Positions 1-7,291 of a stretch of DNA of 64,000 nucleotides are shown in pieces. The translations under genes and the position numbers were made by a program. The stretch spans positions 372,001-436,000 of the forward strand of contig NZ_CP040872.1 of assembly GCF_006337065.1 (NCBI RefSeq), in the 5' to 3' direction. Within the stretch, counting starts at the first letter, position 1; each line of letters begins with the position of its first letter. Origin of the DNA: Agromyces laixinhei. Its GTDB lineage: Bacteria; Actinomycetota; Actinomycetes; Actinomycetales; Microbacteriaceae. The notes under the pieces are model-generated. The model had not been told where the DNA came from. It searched no databases and saw only the letters and a list, made by a program, of their open reading frames with translations.

Positions 1-297
1 ACCGTGGCGGGCGACACCGTGCTCGGCACGAGTCCCGAGGCCGGCGCGTCGGTCGAGGCCGGGTCGACGGTCGATTTCCGCATCTCGAGCGGCATGGTCA
101 CCCTCACGGATGTCACGGGCCAGACGCTCGCCGCCGCAACCTCCTACCTCGCCGCAGAGAACCTGCAGCTCACGGCCGTTCCGAAGCCCGACGGCTCGTG
201 CGCCTCCGAACCCGGTTCTCCCGTGACCCAGCAATCGATGCCGCCCGGAGACGTGCCACAGCACTCCACGGTCGAACTCACCTACTGCGCCGGGTAG
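1..297 (+). CDS. pknB: C-terminal end of PASTA-domain Ser/Thr protein kinase (partial)
   Basis: The frame is open at the window edge, so only the last 98 residues are seen. They hold one nearly complete extracellular PASTA repeat (with DVTGQTL and a Cys pair, CASEPGS and TYCAG) and the end of another. PASTA modules bind muropeptides and in Actinobacteria sit outside the membrane on PknB-type kinases that control cell-wall growth. The adjoining amidotransferase, sortase and crgA match the usual PknB neighbourhood. The kinase domain itself is not visible, so the PknB name rests on context; another PASTA kinase is possible. Confidence 0.8.
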   Translation, partial: TVAGDTVLGTSPEAGASVEAGSTVDFRISSGMVTLTDVTGQTLAAATSYLAAENLQLTAVPKPDGSCASEPGSPVTQQSMPPGDVPQHSTVELTYCAG

Positions 298-319
298 CAC
301 CTCGGGTCGTCACCCCGCC

Positions 320-379
320 GGTCAGCGCTGCACCGATCAGCGCTGCACCGATCAGCGCTGCGCCGGTCAGCGCTGCACC
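320..379. repeat. Four tandem 15-bp repeats
   Basis: Four copies of GRTCAGCGCTGCRCC lie head to tail in the gap between two convergent genes. Each unit contains the palindrome AGCGCT. No coding role is evident; the array may act in termination or be simple slippage. Confidence 0.8.
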
Positions 380-414
380 GGCTCGTCGAATCGGGGACCG
401 GCGCGCGTAGCCCG

Positions 415-1074
415 TCAGGCGATCGCGGTCGCCCGCACGAGCGGGCTCAGGCCGACGGCGCGTTCGCGTGCTTCGGGCAGCCCCGCGACCGCGAGCCAGT
501 TGCCGAGCATGCGGTAGCCGCCCTCGGTGAGCACCGATTCCGGGTGGAACTGCACCCCGAGGATCGGAAGGCTCTCGTGCCGCAGGCCCATGATCACGCC
601 GCCCTGGGTGCGGCTCGTCACGACGAGGTCGTCGGGCACGGTGCCGTCGACGACAGCGAGCGAGTGATAGCGCGTTGCAGTGAACGGCTGCGGAACCCCG
701 TCGTAGAAGTCGCTGCCGTCGTGGGTGATGACGGAGGTCTTGCCGTGCATGAGTTCTTCGGCGTTCGTCACGACCCCGCCGAACGCCTCGGCGATCGCCT
801 GGTGGCCGAGGCAGACTCCGAGGATCGGCTGCCCCGATACGAGGGCCGCCTCGACGACCGGGATCGACACACCGGCATCCGCCGGCTTGCCGGGCCCGGG
901 CGAGATGAGCACCGCGTCGTACTCGGCGATGCGCGAGGCCACCTCGTCGATCCCGAACGAGTCGTTGCGCACGACCTCGGTCTCGGCACCGAGCTCCTGC
1001 AGGTACCCGTTCAGGGTGTAGACGAAGCTGTCGTAGTTGTCGATGACGAGAACGCGGATCGTCGTGTGTTCCAT
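415..1074 (-). CDS. Glutamine amidotransferase, anthranilate/aminodeoxychorismate synthase component II
   Basis: A 219-residue class I glutamine amidotransferase that hydrolyses glutamine and passes ammonia to a chorismate-using partner. The start MEHTTIRVLVIDNYDSFVY is typical of TrpG/PabA. The nucleophile Cys lies in GVCLGHQAIAEAFGG, and the His-Glu pair in QFHPESVLTEGG. Length matches the family. In Actinobacteria a copy next to pknB and far from the trp operon is common, and it may serve tryptophan, folate or both; sequence alone does not decide, so no symbol is given. It follows the small membrane protein by 6 bp on the same strand. Confidence 0.9.
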   Translation of the reverse strand: MEHTTIRVLVIDNYDSFVYTLNGYLQELGAETEVVRNDSFGIDEVASRIAEYDAVLISPGPGKPADAGVSIPVVEAALVSGQPILGVCLGHQAIAEAFGGVVTNAEELMHGKTSVITHDGSDFYDGVPQPFTATRYHSLAVVDGTVPDDLVVTSRTQGGVIMGLRHESLPILGVQFHPESVLTEGGYRMLGNWLAVAGLPEARERAVGLSPLVRATAIA

Positions 1075-1080
1075 GTCAGT

Positions 1081-1236
1081 TCACTCCACCGTGACGTTGA
1101 TCGGATTCAGAATGCCATCGACCCACGGGAAGACCCAGGTGAACAGCGCGAACACGGCCGCCGCGACGAGCAGCAGCATCAGGATGATCCGCAGCCACAC
1201 GGGTCCGGGCAGGACCCTCCAGAGTGCACCGTACAT
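1081..1236 (-). CDS. Small single-span membrane protein (51 aa)
   Basis: This frame, ATG at 1236 to TGA at 1081, encodes 51 residues. It starts MYGALWRVLPGPVWLRII and has one hydrophobic helix at about residues 15-36, followed by a short tail ending NVTVE. It sits 3 bp downstream of the sortase stop and 6 bp upstream of the amidotransferase start, so it looks like a middle gene of that operon. Small DNA-less proteins with this layout occur beside actinobacterial sortase E genes. No function can be given. Confidence 0.75.
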   Translation of the reverse strand: MYGALWRVLPGPVWLRIILMLLLVAAAVFALFTWVFPWVDGILNPINVTVE

Positions 1237-1239
1237 GTC

Positions 1240-2031
1240 TCAGCTCCCCCAGGTCGCCACGATCGGCGCGATCTCGGCCGGCGCGCCGGCCGCACTCGGT
1301 TGCCATGACTCGAGCACGCCGTACGCGATGATGCGCTCGGCGGTCGAGTACAGCGGGTTGCAGCTCGTGAGCGTGACGATGCGGTCGGTCGGCGCCAGGT
1401 CGGGGTGATGCGGCACTGGGGCCAGCACATCGACGGTCTCGGGCGTCACGTACTCGAAATCGCGGAACCGGTAGGTGTACCAGCCGTCTTTGGTCTGGAT
1501 GTAGATCGCGTCACCGAGCTGCAGTTGCTCGATCTCGTGCATGCCGCCCCCGTAGGCGCTGCGGTGCGCGGCGATCGCGAAGTTGCCGACCTCGCCGGGC
1601 ATCTGCGTCTGCGGGTAGTGCCCGACGCCCAGGTCGAAACTGTTGAGCACGTCGAGCCCGTAGCCCTCGGCGATGTTGCGCTGCGAATCCTCGCCGAATC
1701 GCGGCACGTACATGACCGCGAAGGCCTCGCTGTCGTCGTACTCGGTCGCGTCGACGACGGGATCGCCGTAGTCGGCCGGCACCGGAGGGGGCGTCTCCCC
1801 CTGGCTCGCGCGCGCCTCCTCCTGCCATCGACTGCTGAGTTCGGATGCGGCGGACGACTGCTGTCCGGCCATGATCGCGTCGTTCCACCACAGCTGCCAG
1901 CCGAGGAACAGCAGGATCACCGCACCCGCGGTGAGGAGCAGTTCACCGAGCACGCCGACGACGCTCACGCGTGGGCGCCGAGCAACCGAGTCTCGCCGCG
2001 CACGCCGCGATTCGGGTTGGGACTCGGGCAT
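1240..2031 (-). CDS. srtE: Class E sortase
   Basis: A 263-residue membrane-anchored cysteine transpeptidase that attaches sorted surface proteins to peptidoglycan. After a basic N-terminus there is one membrane helix (about residues 24-46). The catalytic His is in AIAAHRSAYGGG, the Cys in TLTSCNPLYST, and the conserved Arg follows in STAERIIAYG. The TLTSCNP motif and actinobacterial context indicate class E, which usually recognises LAXTG-type signals. No sorted substrate is encoded next to it. It is divergent from crgA, with 72 bp between the starts. Confidence 0.93.
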   Translation of the reverse strand: MPESQPESRRARRDSVARRPRVSVVGVLGELLLTAGAVILLFLGWQLWWNDAIMAGQQSSAASELSSRWQEEARASQGETPPPVPADYGDPVVDATEYDDSEAFAVMYVPRFGEDSQRNIAEGYGLDVLNSFDLGVGHYPQTQMPGEVGNFAIAAHRSAYGGGMHEIEQLQLGDAIYIQTKDGWYTYRFRDFEYVTPETVDVLAPVPHHPDLAPTDRIVTLTSCNPLYSTAERIIAYGVLESWQPSAAGAPAEIAPIVATWGS

Positions 2032-2103
2032 GAGGGTGATTCTAGCCCGCGCAACAGTGAACCGAATGTGTCGGCAAGCCCATCCTCGACTAGAATCACC
2101 CGC

Positions 2104-2343
2104 ATGGCACGTACGAAATCATCGAAGCCCGCGACCGCAGAGTCGACGAGCCGCGAAGACGCTCCGAATCCGGTCTGGTTCAAGCCCGTCATGTTCGGCT
2201 TCATGCTCATCGGACTCGCCTGGATCATCGTGTTCTACGTGAGCCAGGGTGCCTTCCCGATCGCCGAACTCGGATCGTGGAACATCCTCATCGGCTTCGG
2301 CATCGCCTTCATCGGCTTCCTCATGACCACACGCTGGCGATAA
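2104..2343 (+). CDS. crgA: Cell division protein CrgA
   Basis: A 79-residue protein with two membrane helices (about residues 30-50 and 57-76) after a charged Ser/Lys-rich N-terminus. It ends in the typical TTRWR. CrgA is an actinobacterial divisome protein that bridges FtsZ and septal wall enzymes. The family hallmark NPVWFKPVMFGFMLIG is present. The ATG at 2104 gives the usual family length; a longer in-frame reading upstream overlaps the sortase and is not credible. A strong palindromic terminator follows 12 bp after the stop. Confidence 0.95.
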   Translation: MARTKSSKPATAESTSREDAPNPVWFKPVMFGFMLIGLAWIIVFYVSQGAFPIAELGSWNILIGFGIAFIGFLMTTRWR

Positions 2344-2355
2344 CAGCGCTCAGCG

Positions 2356-2397
2356 AACGAGAGAGGGCGGATGCTGCAGCATCCGCCCTCTCTCGTT
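2356..2397. terminator. Perfect 42-bp palindrome, terminator of crgA
   Basis: Arms of 21 bp pair without a mismatch around a central CTGCAG, and the 3' side is followed by TTTCG. It can end transcription from crgA. Confidence 0.9.
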
Positions 2398-2425
2398 TCG
2401 CGTTTCCGCTGCAACAGCCTCGGGG

Positions 2426-2526
2426 TTATCCACAGGTTGTGGAAAACCTCGGGTCCTCGTGTCCCCTGAAATGGCGACAACTACACCGGTGTAACTCTCC
2501 CCAGTTGTGGAGAATCCTGTGGATAA
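2426..2526. promoter_or_regulatory. DnaA-box cluster outside oriC
   Basis: In about 100 bp there are two perfect boxes TTATCCACA, at 2426-2434 (plus) and 2518-2526 (minus), a near-perfect TTTTCCACA at 2438-2446 (minus), and TTCTCCACA at 2506-2514 (minus). A 12-bp palindrome TACACCGGTGTA lies at 2482-2493. The cluster lies just beyond the 3' end of the rhomboid gene, between the two transcription units. It could titrate DnaA or tune replication timing. Confidence 0.7.
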
Positions 2527-2541
2527 CTTCGGGTGCCGGTA

Positions 2542-3393
2542 TCAGGCGATCGGGAAGAAGACGTAGCGAAGGCTCAGCAGCACCAGCACCACGCCCACGG
2601 CGACCAGCAGCCAGGTCTGCAGCGACTGCTGCGATCGCTTGCGCGTCTCGACCATGATGAGGCCGATGAGCGCACCGGCGACGAGACCCCCGAGGTGCGC
2701 CTGCCAGGCCACGTTCATGCCCGGGATGAAGCCGATGACGAGGTTGATGCCGAGCAGCACGAACAACTGGGTCGCCTGTCCGCCGAGCCGGCGCTGAATG
2801 ACGAGGAAGGCACCCATGAGACCGAAGATGGCACCGGATGCACCGACGACCGGCACATTCGGCGGGGCGAGCCAGAGCACGCCCACCGAGCCGGCGAACC
2901 CGGCGAGGAGGTAGAGCGAGAGATAGCGCCACCGACCGAGCAGGCCTTCGAGCAGCTGTCCGAAGATCCACAGGGTGTACATGTTGAGCAACAGGTGCAG
3001 GATGCTTCCGTGTGCGAACACCGAGGTCATCATGCGCCAGGGCTCGAGCGCTCCCGGATGCGAGAAGACGCCCGCGTACCGGATGGAATCAGTGACGCCG
3101 AGGCCCGGAATCATCTGCAGAAGGTAGACCGCGACGGATATTCCGATGAGGGCATAGGTGACGACGGGGGCTCCGCGGCCCGCTGCCGATCGCGCGCGCG
3201 TCAAGACGGCGGGCTTGGTACGCGGGGCGTTGGCGCGCTGCTCCCGCATGCACTCGGGGCAGATCACCCCGACCGGCGCCTGCGTCTGGCATTCGGGGCA
3301 GATCGTGCGCCCGCACCGCTGGCAGAGGATGTAGCTCTGCCGGTCAGGGTGTCGATAGCAGTAGTTCGCCCGCTCAGGCCCCGCGTCGCTCAC
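2542..3393 (-). CDS. Rhomboid-family intramembrane serine protease with N-terminal zinc finger
   Basis: A 283-residue protein. The first 50 residues form a Cys/His-rich B-box-like zinc finger (CYRHPDR, CQRCGRTICPEC, CPEC). Six or seven membrane helices follow. Rhomboid motifs are present: the HGSILHLLLNMYTLW region, the nucleophile Ser in GASGAIFGLMGA and the catalytic His in WQAHLGGLVAG. It should cleave membrane-spanning substrates, which are unknown. The GTG at 3393 is chosen because it starts just after the cyclophilin stop; the longer open frame runs back through the cyclophilin gene. Confidence 0.92.
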   Translation of the reverse strand: MSDAGPERANYCYRHPDRQSYILCQRCGRTICPECQTQAPVGVICPECMREQRANAPRTKPAVLTRARSAAGRGAPVVTYALIGISVAVYLLQMIPGLGVTDSIRYAGVFSHPGALEPWRMMTSVFAHGSILHLLLNMYTLWIFGQLLEGLLGRWRYLSLYLLAGFAGSVGVLWLAPPNVPVVGASGAIFGLMGAFLVIQRRLGGQATQLFVLLGINLVIGFIPGMNVAWQAHLGGLVAGALIGLIMVETRKRSQQSLQTWLLVAVGVVLVLLSLRYVFFPIA

Positions 3394-3400
3394 CTCTCGG

Positions 3401-3946
3401 TCAGCGCTGCTCGACGGTGATGCTCTCGATGACGATGTCTTCGAGAGGCTTGTCACGACCGTCGGTCGCCACAGCGGCGAGCTTGTCGACGACGGCCTGG
3501 CTCGCGGCATCCGTGACCTTGCCGAAGATCGAGTGCTTGCCCTGCAGCCACGTGGTCGGGCCGACGGTGATGAAGAACTGCGAGCCGTTGGTGCCGCGGC
3601 CCATCTGGATGCCGGCGTTCGCCATGGCGAGCACGTAGGGCTCGGTGAAGTCGAGTTCCGAGGTGATCTCGTCGTCGAACTGGTAACCCGGGCCGCCGAC
3701 ACCCTGGCCGAGCGGGTCGCCGCCCTGGATCATGAAGCCGGGGATGATGCGGTGGAAGATGACGCCGTTGTAGAGGGGCGCGGTGGACTTCTCGCCGGTG
3801 GCCGGGTGGGTCCACTCGATCTCGCCGGTGGCGAGCCCGACGAAGTTCCCGACCGTCTTCGGGGCGTGGTCGCCGTAGAGGTCGACCTTGATCGGTCCGT
3901 GGTTGGTGTTGAGCGTCGCGACAGCGGTAGGAATCGGCATCCTCAT
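3401..3946 (-). CDS. ppiA: Peptidyl-prolyl cis-trans isomerase, cyclophilin type
   Basis: A 181-residue cyclophilin with no signal peptide, so cytoplasmic; it isomerises X-Pro bonds during folding. Family signatures include NGVIFHRIIPGFMIQGGD, with the catalytic Arg in FHRIIPGF, then ANAGIQMGRGTNGSQFFIT and GKHSIFGKV. A start at ATG 3940 (MPIPTAV) is nearly as good as 3946. The gene lies 7 bp upstream of the rhomboid start, so they are probably co-transcribed. The same pairing occurs in many Actinobacteria near oriC. Confidence 0.95.
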   Translation of the reverse strand: MRMPIPTAVATLNTNHGPIKVDLYGDHAPKTVGNFVGLATGEIEWTHPATGEKSTAPLYNGVIFHRIIPGFMIQGGDPLGQGVGGPGYQFDDEITSELDFTEPYVLAMANAGIQMGRGTNGSQFFITVGPTTWLQGKHSIFGKVTDAASQAVVDKLAAVATDGRDKPLEDIVIESITVEQR

Positions 3947-4059
3947 ATTCTGTCATGGGTGGATTCGTCAAGCGGCATGCCGTATTCGGACTCTCACCTC
4001 GCTTCCAGCCGCATCAATGGCAAGATGGAGTGGTTCGCTGCATACAGATGGAGGTCGAG

Positions 4060-4578
4060 ATGAGCCTGTCACGCAAGCGCCGGAAGGAACTCAAGCGACT
4101 GCAGAGCAACGCTGGAGAACTCTGGGAGAACCAGCAGCACGTGCTCGAGCACGCCAACGCCGTCGCACGTGAGGCCAGCCGTCAACTCGGTCACCTCACG
4201 CGCGAAGAGGTCGTACCACGGGTTCGCACCGGCTACGAGAGCTACGTCCAGCCCAACGTCAAGCGGGCCGGCAAGGTCGCCCGTGCGGCCGGCGACACGG
4301 TGGAGCGCACCATGGGCAACGCTCTCGGATCGGTGCTCTCGATCGGTGACATCGCCAATGACACCCGGGTGCGCCGTGCCATCGAGCGCGTCTCGCCTCG
4401 CGCGGCCGTCGTCGTCAAGGAGAAGAAGGGCCCGGGTGTGGGCACCTATCTCGCGATCGGCGCCGGCATCATCGCTGCGGCCGGCGTCGCGTATGCCGTC
4501 TGGCAGACGTTCCGAGCCGACGACGAGCTCTGGGTCGCCGATGACGAGACGGTAGGCGAGGCCTCCCCCACCGTCTGA
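4060..4578 (+). CDS. Conserved actinobacterial protein with one C-terminal membrane helix
   Basis: A 172-residue protein of unknown role. It is highly charged and helical for the first 120 residues, starting MSLSRKRRKELKRLQSN. A hydrophobic helix lies at about residues 128-146 (GVGTYLAIGAGIIAAAG), followed by an acidic tail. ATG 4060 is chosen because GGAGG at 4050-4054 sits 5 bp before it; the frame is open further upstream without a better signal. Similar proteins are found downstream of cyclophilin in related genomes, sometimes annotated loosely as DNA helicase; nothing here supports that. Confidence 0.8.
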   Translation: MSLSRKRRKELKRLQSNAGELWENQQHVLEHANAVAREASRQLGHLTREEVVPRVRTGYESYVQPNVKRAGKVARAAGDTVERTMGNALGSVLSIGDIANDTRVRRAIERVSPRAAVVVKEKKGPGVGTYLAIGAGIIAAAGVAYAVWQTFRADDELWVADDETVGEASPTV

Positions 4579-4591
4579 TTCGTGCTGTTTC

Positions 4592-4626
4592 CCGATGGCC
4601 CTGCCTGATCCAGGCGGGGCCATCGG
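4592..4626 (+). terminator. Stem-loop terminator
   Basis: A 16-bp stem (one G-T pair) with a 3-nt loop, CCGATGGCCC...GGGCCATCGG, begins 13 bp after the stop codon of the preceding gene. There is no long T-run. Confidence 0.75.
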
Positions 4627-4700
4627 TGTCGATACCGGCGCTGGCGAAGGTTCGAAATCTCAGTGCGGGCACTGATTCTCGGTCAATCTGAGAAAACGCC

Positions 4701-4730
4701 TTGCGGTCGACATGAAGATCCCGCTAGTGT
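4701..4730 (+). promoter_or_regulatory. Possible sigma70-type promoter for the leader-peptide unit
   Basis: TTGCGG and TAGTGT are separated by 18 bp, upstream of a small hairpin (CGGTGT/ACACCG at 4738-4754) and of a short reading frame at 4779. The match is moderate only. Confidence 0.4.
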
Positions 4731-4778
4731 CGTCAATCGGTGTTCGATACACCGCGACAGAGAGAGGAGTTGATACCC

Positions 4779-4853
4779 ATGATGAAGCACATCTTCACGC
4801 CAGCATTCACCGCGGCCCACACGGGAGTCCTCCTCTCCCCTCGGGCCTGCTAG
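4779..4853 (+). CDS. Possible 24-residue leader peptide
   Basis: A short frame MMKHIFTPAFTAAHTGVLLS followed by PRAC and a stop. AGAGAGGAG at 4761-4769 serves as a good ribosome binding site and a promoter-like sequence lies upstream. It is followed by about 300 bases with no other gene before the small protein at 5159. A terminal Cys right before the stop recalls the cysteine-ending upstream frames known from Actinobacteria, but here there is only one Cys and no sulfur gene downstream. It could equally be a small functional peptide or a chance frame. Confidence 0.4.
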   Translation: MMKHIFTPAFTAAHTGVLLSPRAC

Positions 4854-5158
4854 CAATTCGCCCCGACGTCACGCGCAGTAGCGCCTGACTGTCCACTCCG
4901 CCCCTCGGGTGTGAGCCTGCGGCCATCGGCCGCACATCCGATCGACGATTCCTCGTCGGCGCCTCAGGCGATCGGATGCACCGGGCTCACCCCGTGCGCG
5001 GTCGGTCGAGCGGCACCCATCGGGTGCTCCAGCGCGCCCTCGGGCGCTCCGGCGCCCTTCGTGCCGTTCGCGACCCGCGACCCGCGACGCTGCATGTCGC
5101 ACATCGCACTGCATCTTCAACCGCAGAATCCTCACCACCACATCCAGAAGGAAACACC
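4854..5158 (+). other. Leader region with no clear gene
   Basis: About 305 bases between the leader-like frame and the gene at 5159. GC-rich and able to fold (CGGGCGCTCCGGCGCCC-type short repeats near 5040-5060). No RNA family or protein was recognised. The last 20 bases hold AGAAGGA, the ribosome binding site of the next gene. Confidence 0.5.
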
Positions 5159-5410
5159 GTGAACACGAGTACGCTCACCGTCGGCCGAACCTCACAGGGT
5201 CAGGCCTCCACCCTTCGTGCAGACGCACGACAGTTGCATGAACGCCTGGCGCGACGCGCCGGTCTCGGGCTCCTCGCCTGGGGTCGTCGCCGAGACGCCC
5301 AGCGCACGCACACCGCGCATGCCGAGCGCCGTCGGAACGAACTGGCAGCAGCACACCTGCAGGCCGCGGACTTCCAGCGGATCGCCCTGCTCGCGCAGCC
5401 GTTGATCTGA
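5159..5410 (+). CDS. Small basic protein of unknown function (83 aa)
   Basis: GTG at 5159, preceded by AGAAGGA, opens an 83-residue frame: VNTSTLTVGRTSQGQASTLR, then ADARQLHERLARRAGLGLLAWGRR and an amphipathic Arg/Ala-rich helix to LAQPLI. There is no membrane helix and no recognised domain; the Arg/Gln/His content would suit nucleic-acid or membrane-surface contact. The long leader and the putative upstream peptide suggest regulated expression. A large inverted repeat follows. Confidence 0.65.
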   Translation: MNTSTLTVGRTSQGQASTLRADARQLHERLARRAGLGLLAWGRRRDAQRTHTAHAERRRNELAAAHLQAADFQRIALLAQPLI

Positions 5411-5505
5411 GCGCGTCATGCCGAAGATCGACACCACACACCGCCGGCCCCCGCTCGGTCTCTCCGTCGCACACGCGATGGCAAGACCGGCGGGGAGCCC
5501 GGCAG

Positions 5506-5568
5506 CCCGCGGCCGTGTCGCGAGCGGTTCGGCCATGACGGCCGGAACGCCGGCGACACGGCCGCGGG
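5506..5568. terminator. Large nested inverted repeat between convergent genes
   Basis: Perfect 16-bp arms CCCGCGGCCGTGTCGC and GCGACACGGCCGCGGG enclose 31 bases that contain a second, imperfect hairpin (GTTCGGCC/GGCCGGAAC). It stands between a plus-strand gene ending at 5410 and the minus-strand NUDIX gene ending at 5593, so a two-way terminator is the simplest reading. Confidence 0.75.
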
Positions 5569-5592
5569 TGCGTCCGGCACCCGGAACCAACC

Positions 5593-6036
5593 TCACGCGG
5601 TCGGCGGTACTCCGTCGGCCGGCTCAGCCGCGTTCAGCCGCAGCGCGACGTCGAGCAGGCTCACGCGCTTGAGGCGCGGCACCTCGCCGAGGGCGAACCA
5701 GCGAGCCTCGTCGCTCGATCCGCCGATCTCGTTGCGGAGTTCTCCCCCGACCACGTTCGCCCGGTAGACGACGCGCATCGCATAGAGCGGCACCGCGCCG
5801 GTGTGACGCTTCGACGCCGGTACGACCATCGTGTCGATGCCGAGCAGCCGATCGACGGATGCCTCGTACCCCGTCTCCTCGAAGATCTCGCGCCGTGCCG
5901 CGGCGACGGGGTGCTCGGCCCCTTCGATGCCCCCGCCCGGCAGGGTCCAACCCGAGCGCCCGTGCTCGTTCCAGTGCGAGAGCAGAATCTGGTCGTCGCG
6001 GATGATGACCCCGTACGCAGCGATGCGGATGTCCAT
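5593..6036 (-). CDS. NUDIX hydrolase
   Basis: A 147-residue NUDIX protein that cleaves nucleoside-diphosphate-linked substrates. The Nudix box lies at about residues 36-58: GGGIEGAEHPVAAARREI followed by FEETGYEA, with the Glu residues that bind the metal. ATG 6036 (MDIRIAAYGV) gives a standard N-terminal strand; the longer open frame runs into the tRNA-Ala remnant and is rejected. The substrate cannot be told. It sits directly outside the left end of the putative tRNA-Ala island. Confidence 0.9.
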   Translation of the reverse strand: MDIRIAAYGVIIRDDQILLSHWNEHGRSGWTLPGGGIEGAEHPVAAARREIFEETGYEASVDRLLGIDTMVVPASKRHTGAVPLYAMRVVYRANVVGGELRNEIGGSSDEARWFALGEVPRLKRVSLLDVALRLNAAEPADGVPPTA

Positions 6037-6070
6037 TCGGACACTGTAGCGGCGGCGAGCCCGGCTAAAC

Positions 6071-6113
6071 TGTGGAGCTTGGGAGAATCGAACTCCCGAC
6101 ATCCTGCTTGCAA
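6071..6113 (-). repeat. Remnant 3' half of tRNA-Ala, putative att site
   Basis: These 43 bases match 9457-9499 with one mismatch (6079 T versus 9465 C). They cover the discriminator base, acceptor strand, T arm, variable loop and half of the anticodon stem of tRNA-Ala. The match stops inside the anticodon loop. This is the expected product of tRNA-site integration. Confidence 0.9.
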
Positions 6114-6208
6114 GGAACCCATTCTAAAGACAAAAGACCAGCTCAGAAGCGGTTTGCAAATAGCCAAGACGCAATTCCGGCACAAAAATCACCCCTATCC
6201 GCGGGTGC

Positions 6209-7198
6209 TCAAGCCATCTCCTGCTGCCGAGTTTCAGTGTCGCGGTGACGACGAGCGATGACATCGGCGAGGACGGCAACCAGCGCGCGAGCTTCAGGCG
6301 GATCGATGATCTCGATGCGGTCCGAGAACTGGAGAAGTTGACGCACGGCATCGAGTTGGTCATAGCCCAGGGTGATGCGCACTGAATCAGCGGTCTCCGT
6401 CGGCTCGACGGAGAGCAGCCGGTTGCCCAGGATACGGCGAGCCATGTCCTCGCTCGCGGCCGCCAGCACAGCCGTGACGCGGATGCTGTGTCTGGCCTCC
6501 AGTCCCGTGACGAGGGTCGCGGCCAGTTCACGCAGTTCAAGCCCGGGCCGCGTCTGCCGATCTTCGTCGAGGAGCGCCCAGGACCGGAGCCTGCTGAGCG
6601 CGAACATACGAGGCTTTCTGCCGACGTCGGCGATGAGGTACCAGCGACCGCCGCGCGAGAACAAGCCGTACGGGTCGATGTCGCGCTCGCTCCAGCCGCC
6701 TCTCCCACTGGAGCGGTAGTCGATTCGCAACCGCTTGCCGCGCCGGACGTCGCGTATCAGTGCCGCCACATTCACGGTTTCTTCCGGAGTGAACCACCCG
6801 TTGTTGTCGATGCTCACGACCTCGTTCAGCGGAAGGAGGCCGGCGGCAGTGTCATGTGGCCAGGGCCTCCGCGAGGCGAGCTTCTGTGCCGCGGTACGGG
6901 CTGCCGCTTCAATCCCGAGCTGCCTCGCTCGAGCGATATCGACACCGATCATTTCCAACACCTCCGCCTCACTCCCCGTGAGGCGATTCACGTCCACTTC
7001 TGCGCCGGGCAGCAAGATGATGCCGCCGTAACGCCCACGTTCGGCGATCACTGGAACATCGGCGTCGGCCAGCGCCTGGATGTCGCGGAGGATGGTGCGT
7101 CTGGTTACGCCGAACTGAGACGCAAGCTCGGCAGCCGTCATCTGCCGGTTTGCCTGCAGCGCGACGAGCACGGCGAGAAGTCGCTGAGGGCGCTCCAT
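6209..7198 (-). CDS. YafY/WYL-domain transcriptional regulator
   Basis: A 329-residue regulator. Residues 1-60 form a DeoR-like helix-turn-helix (MTAAELASQFGVTRRTILRD, then IQALADADVPV). The middle and C-terminus form a WYL domain (about residues 140-225, SRGGRWYLIADVGRK; LFSRGGRWYL carries the WYL) and a WCX-like tail. WYL proteins sense ligands or nucleic acids. ATG 7198 is chosen for the ribosome binding site GGGAGGAAA. It is divergent from the VOC gene, and a 29-bp inverted repeat in between is a likely operator, so it probably controls both sides. Confidence 0.9.
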   Translation of the reverse strand: MERPQRLLAVLVALQANRQMTAAELASQFGVTRRTILRDIQALADADVPVIAERGRYGGIILLPGAEVDVNRLTGSEAEVLEMIGVDIARARQLGIEAAARTAAQKLASRRPWPHDTAAGLLPLNEVVSIDNNGWFTPEETVNVAALIRDVRRGKRLRIDYRSSGRGGWSERDIDPYGLFSRGGRWYLIADVGRKPRMFALSRLRSWALLDEDRQTRPGLELRELAATLVTGLEARHSIRVTAVLAAASEDMARRILGNRLLSVEPTETADSVRITLGYDQLDAVRQLLQFSDRIEIIDPPEARALVAVLADVIARRHRDTETRQQEMA

Positions 7199-7213
7199 TT
7201 CTGAATTTCCTCC

Positions 7214-7242
7214 CAATAGGTGACATGGGTTGTCTCCTATTG
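7214..7242. promoter_or_regulatory. Inverted-repeat operator between WYL regulator and VOC gene
   Basis: CAATAGGTGACA (7214-7225) and TGTCTCCTATTG (7231-7242) pair over 12 bp with one mismatch and a 5-bp spacer. This fits a dimeric YafY/DeoR-type regulator site. It overlaps the regulator's own ribosome binding site region, consistent with autoregulation. Confidence 0.75.
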
Positions 7243-7291
7243 AGGTCAGTGTAGGTCTCGAACCCTTACCAACCAAACATGGAGGCGACTC

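Noticed and set aside
544..1308. Long plus-strand open frames over the amidotransferase, sortase and gyrase genes
   Set aside because: They are antisense shadows of well-recognised minus-strand genes in high-GC DNA and show no domain or ribosome binding site.
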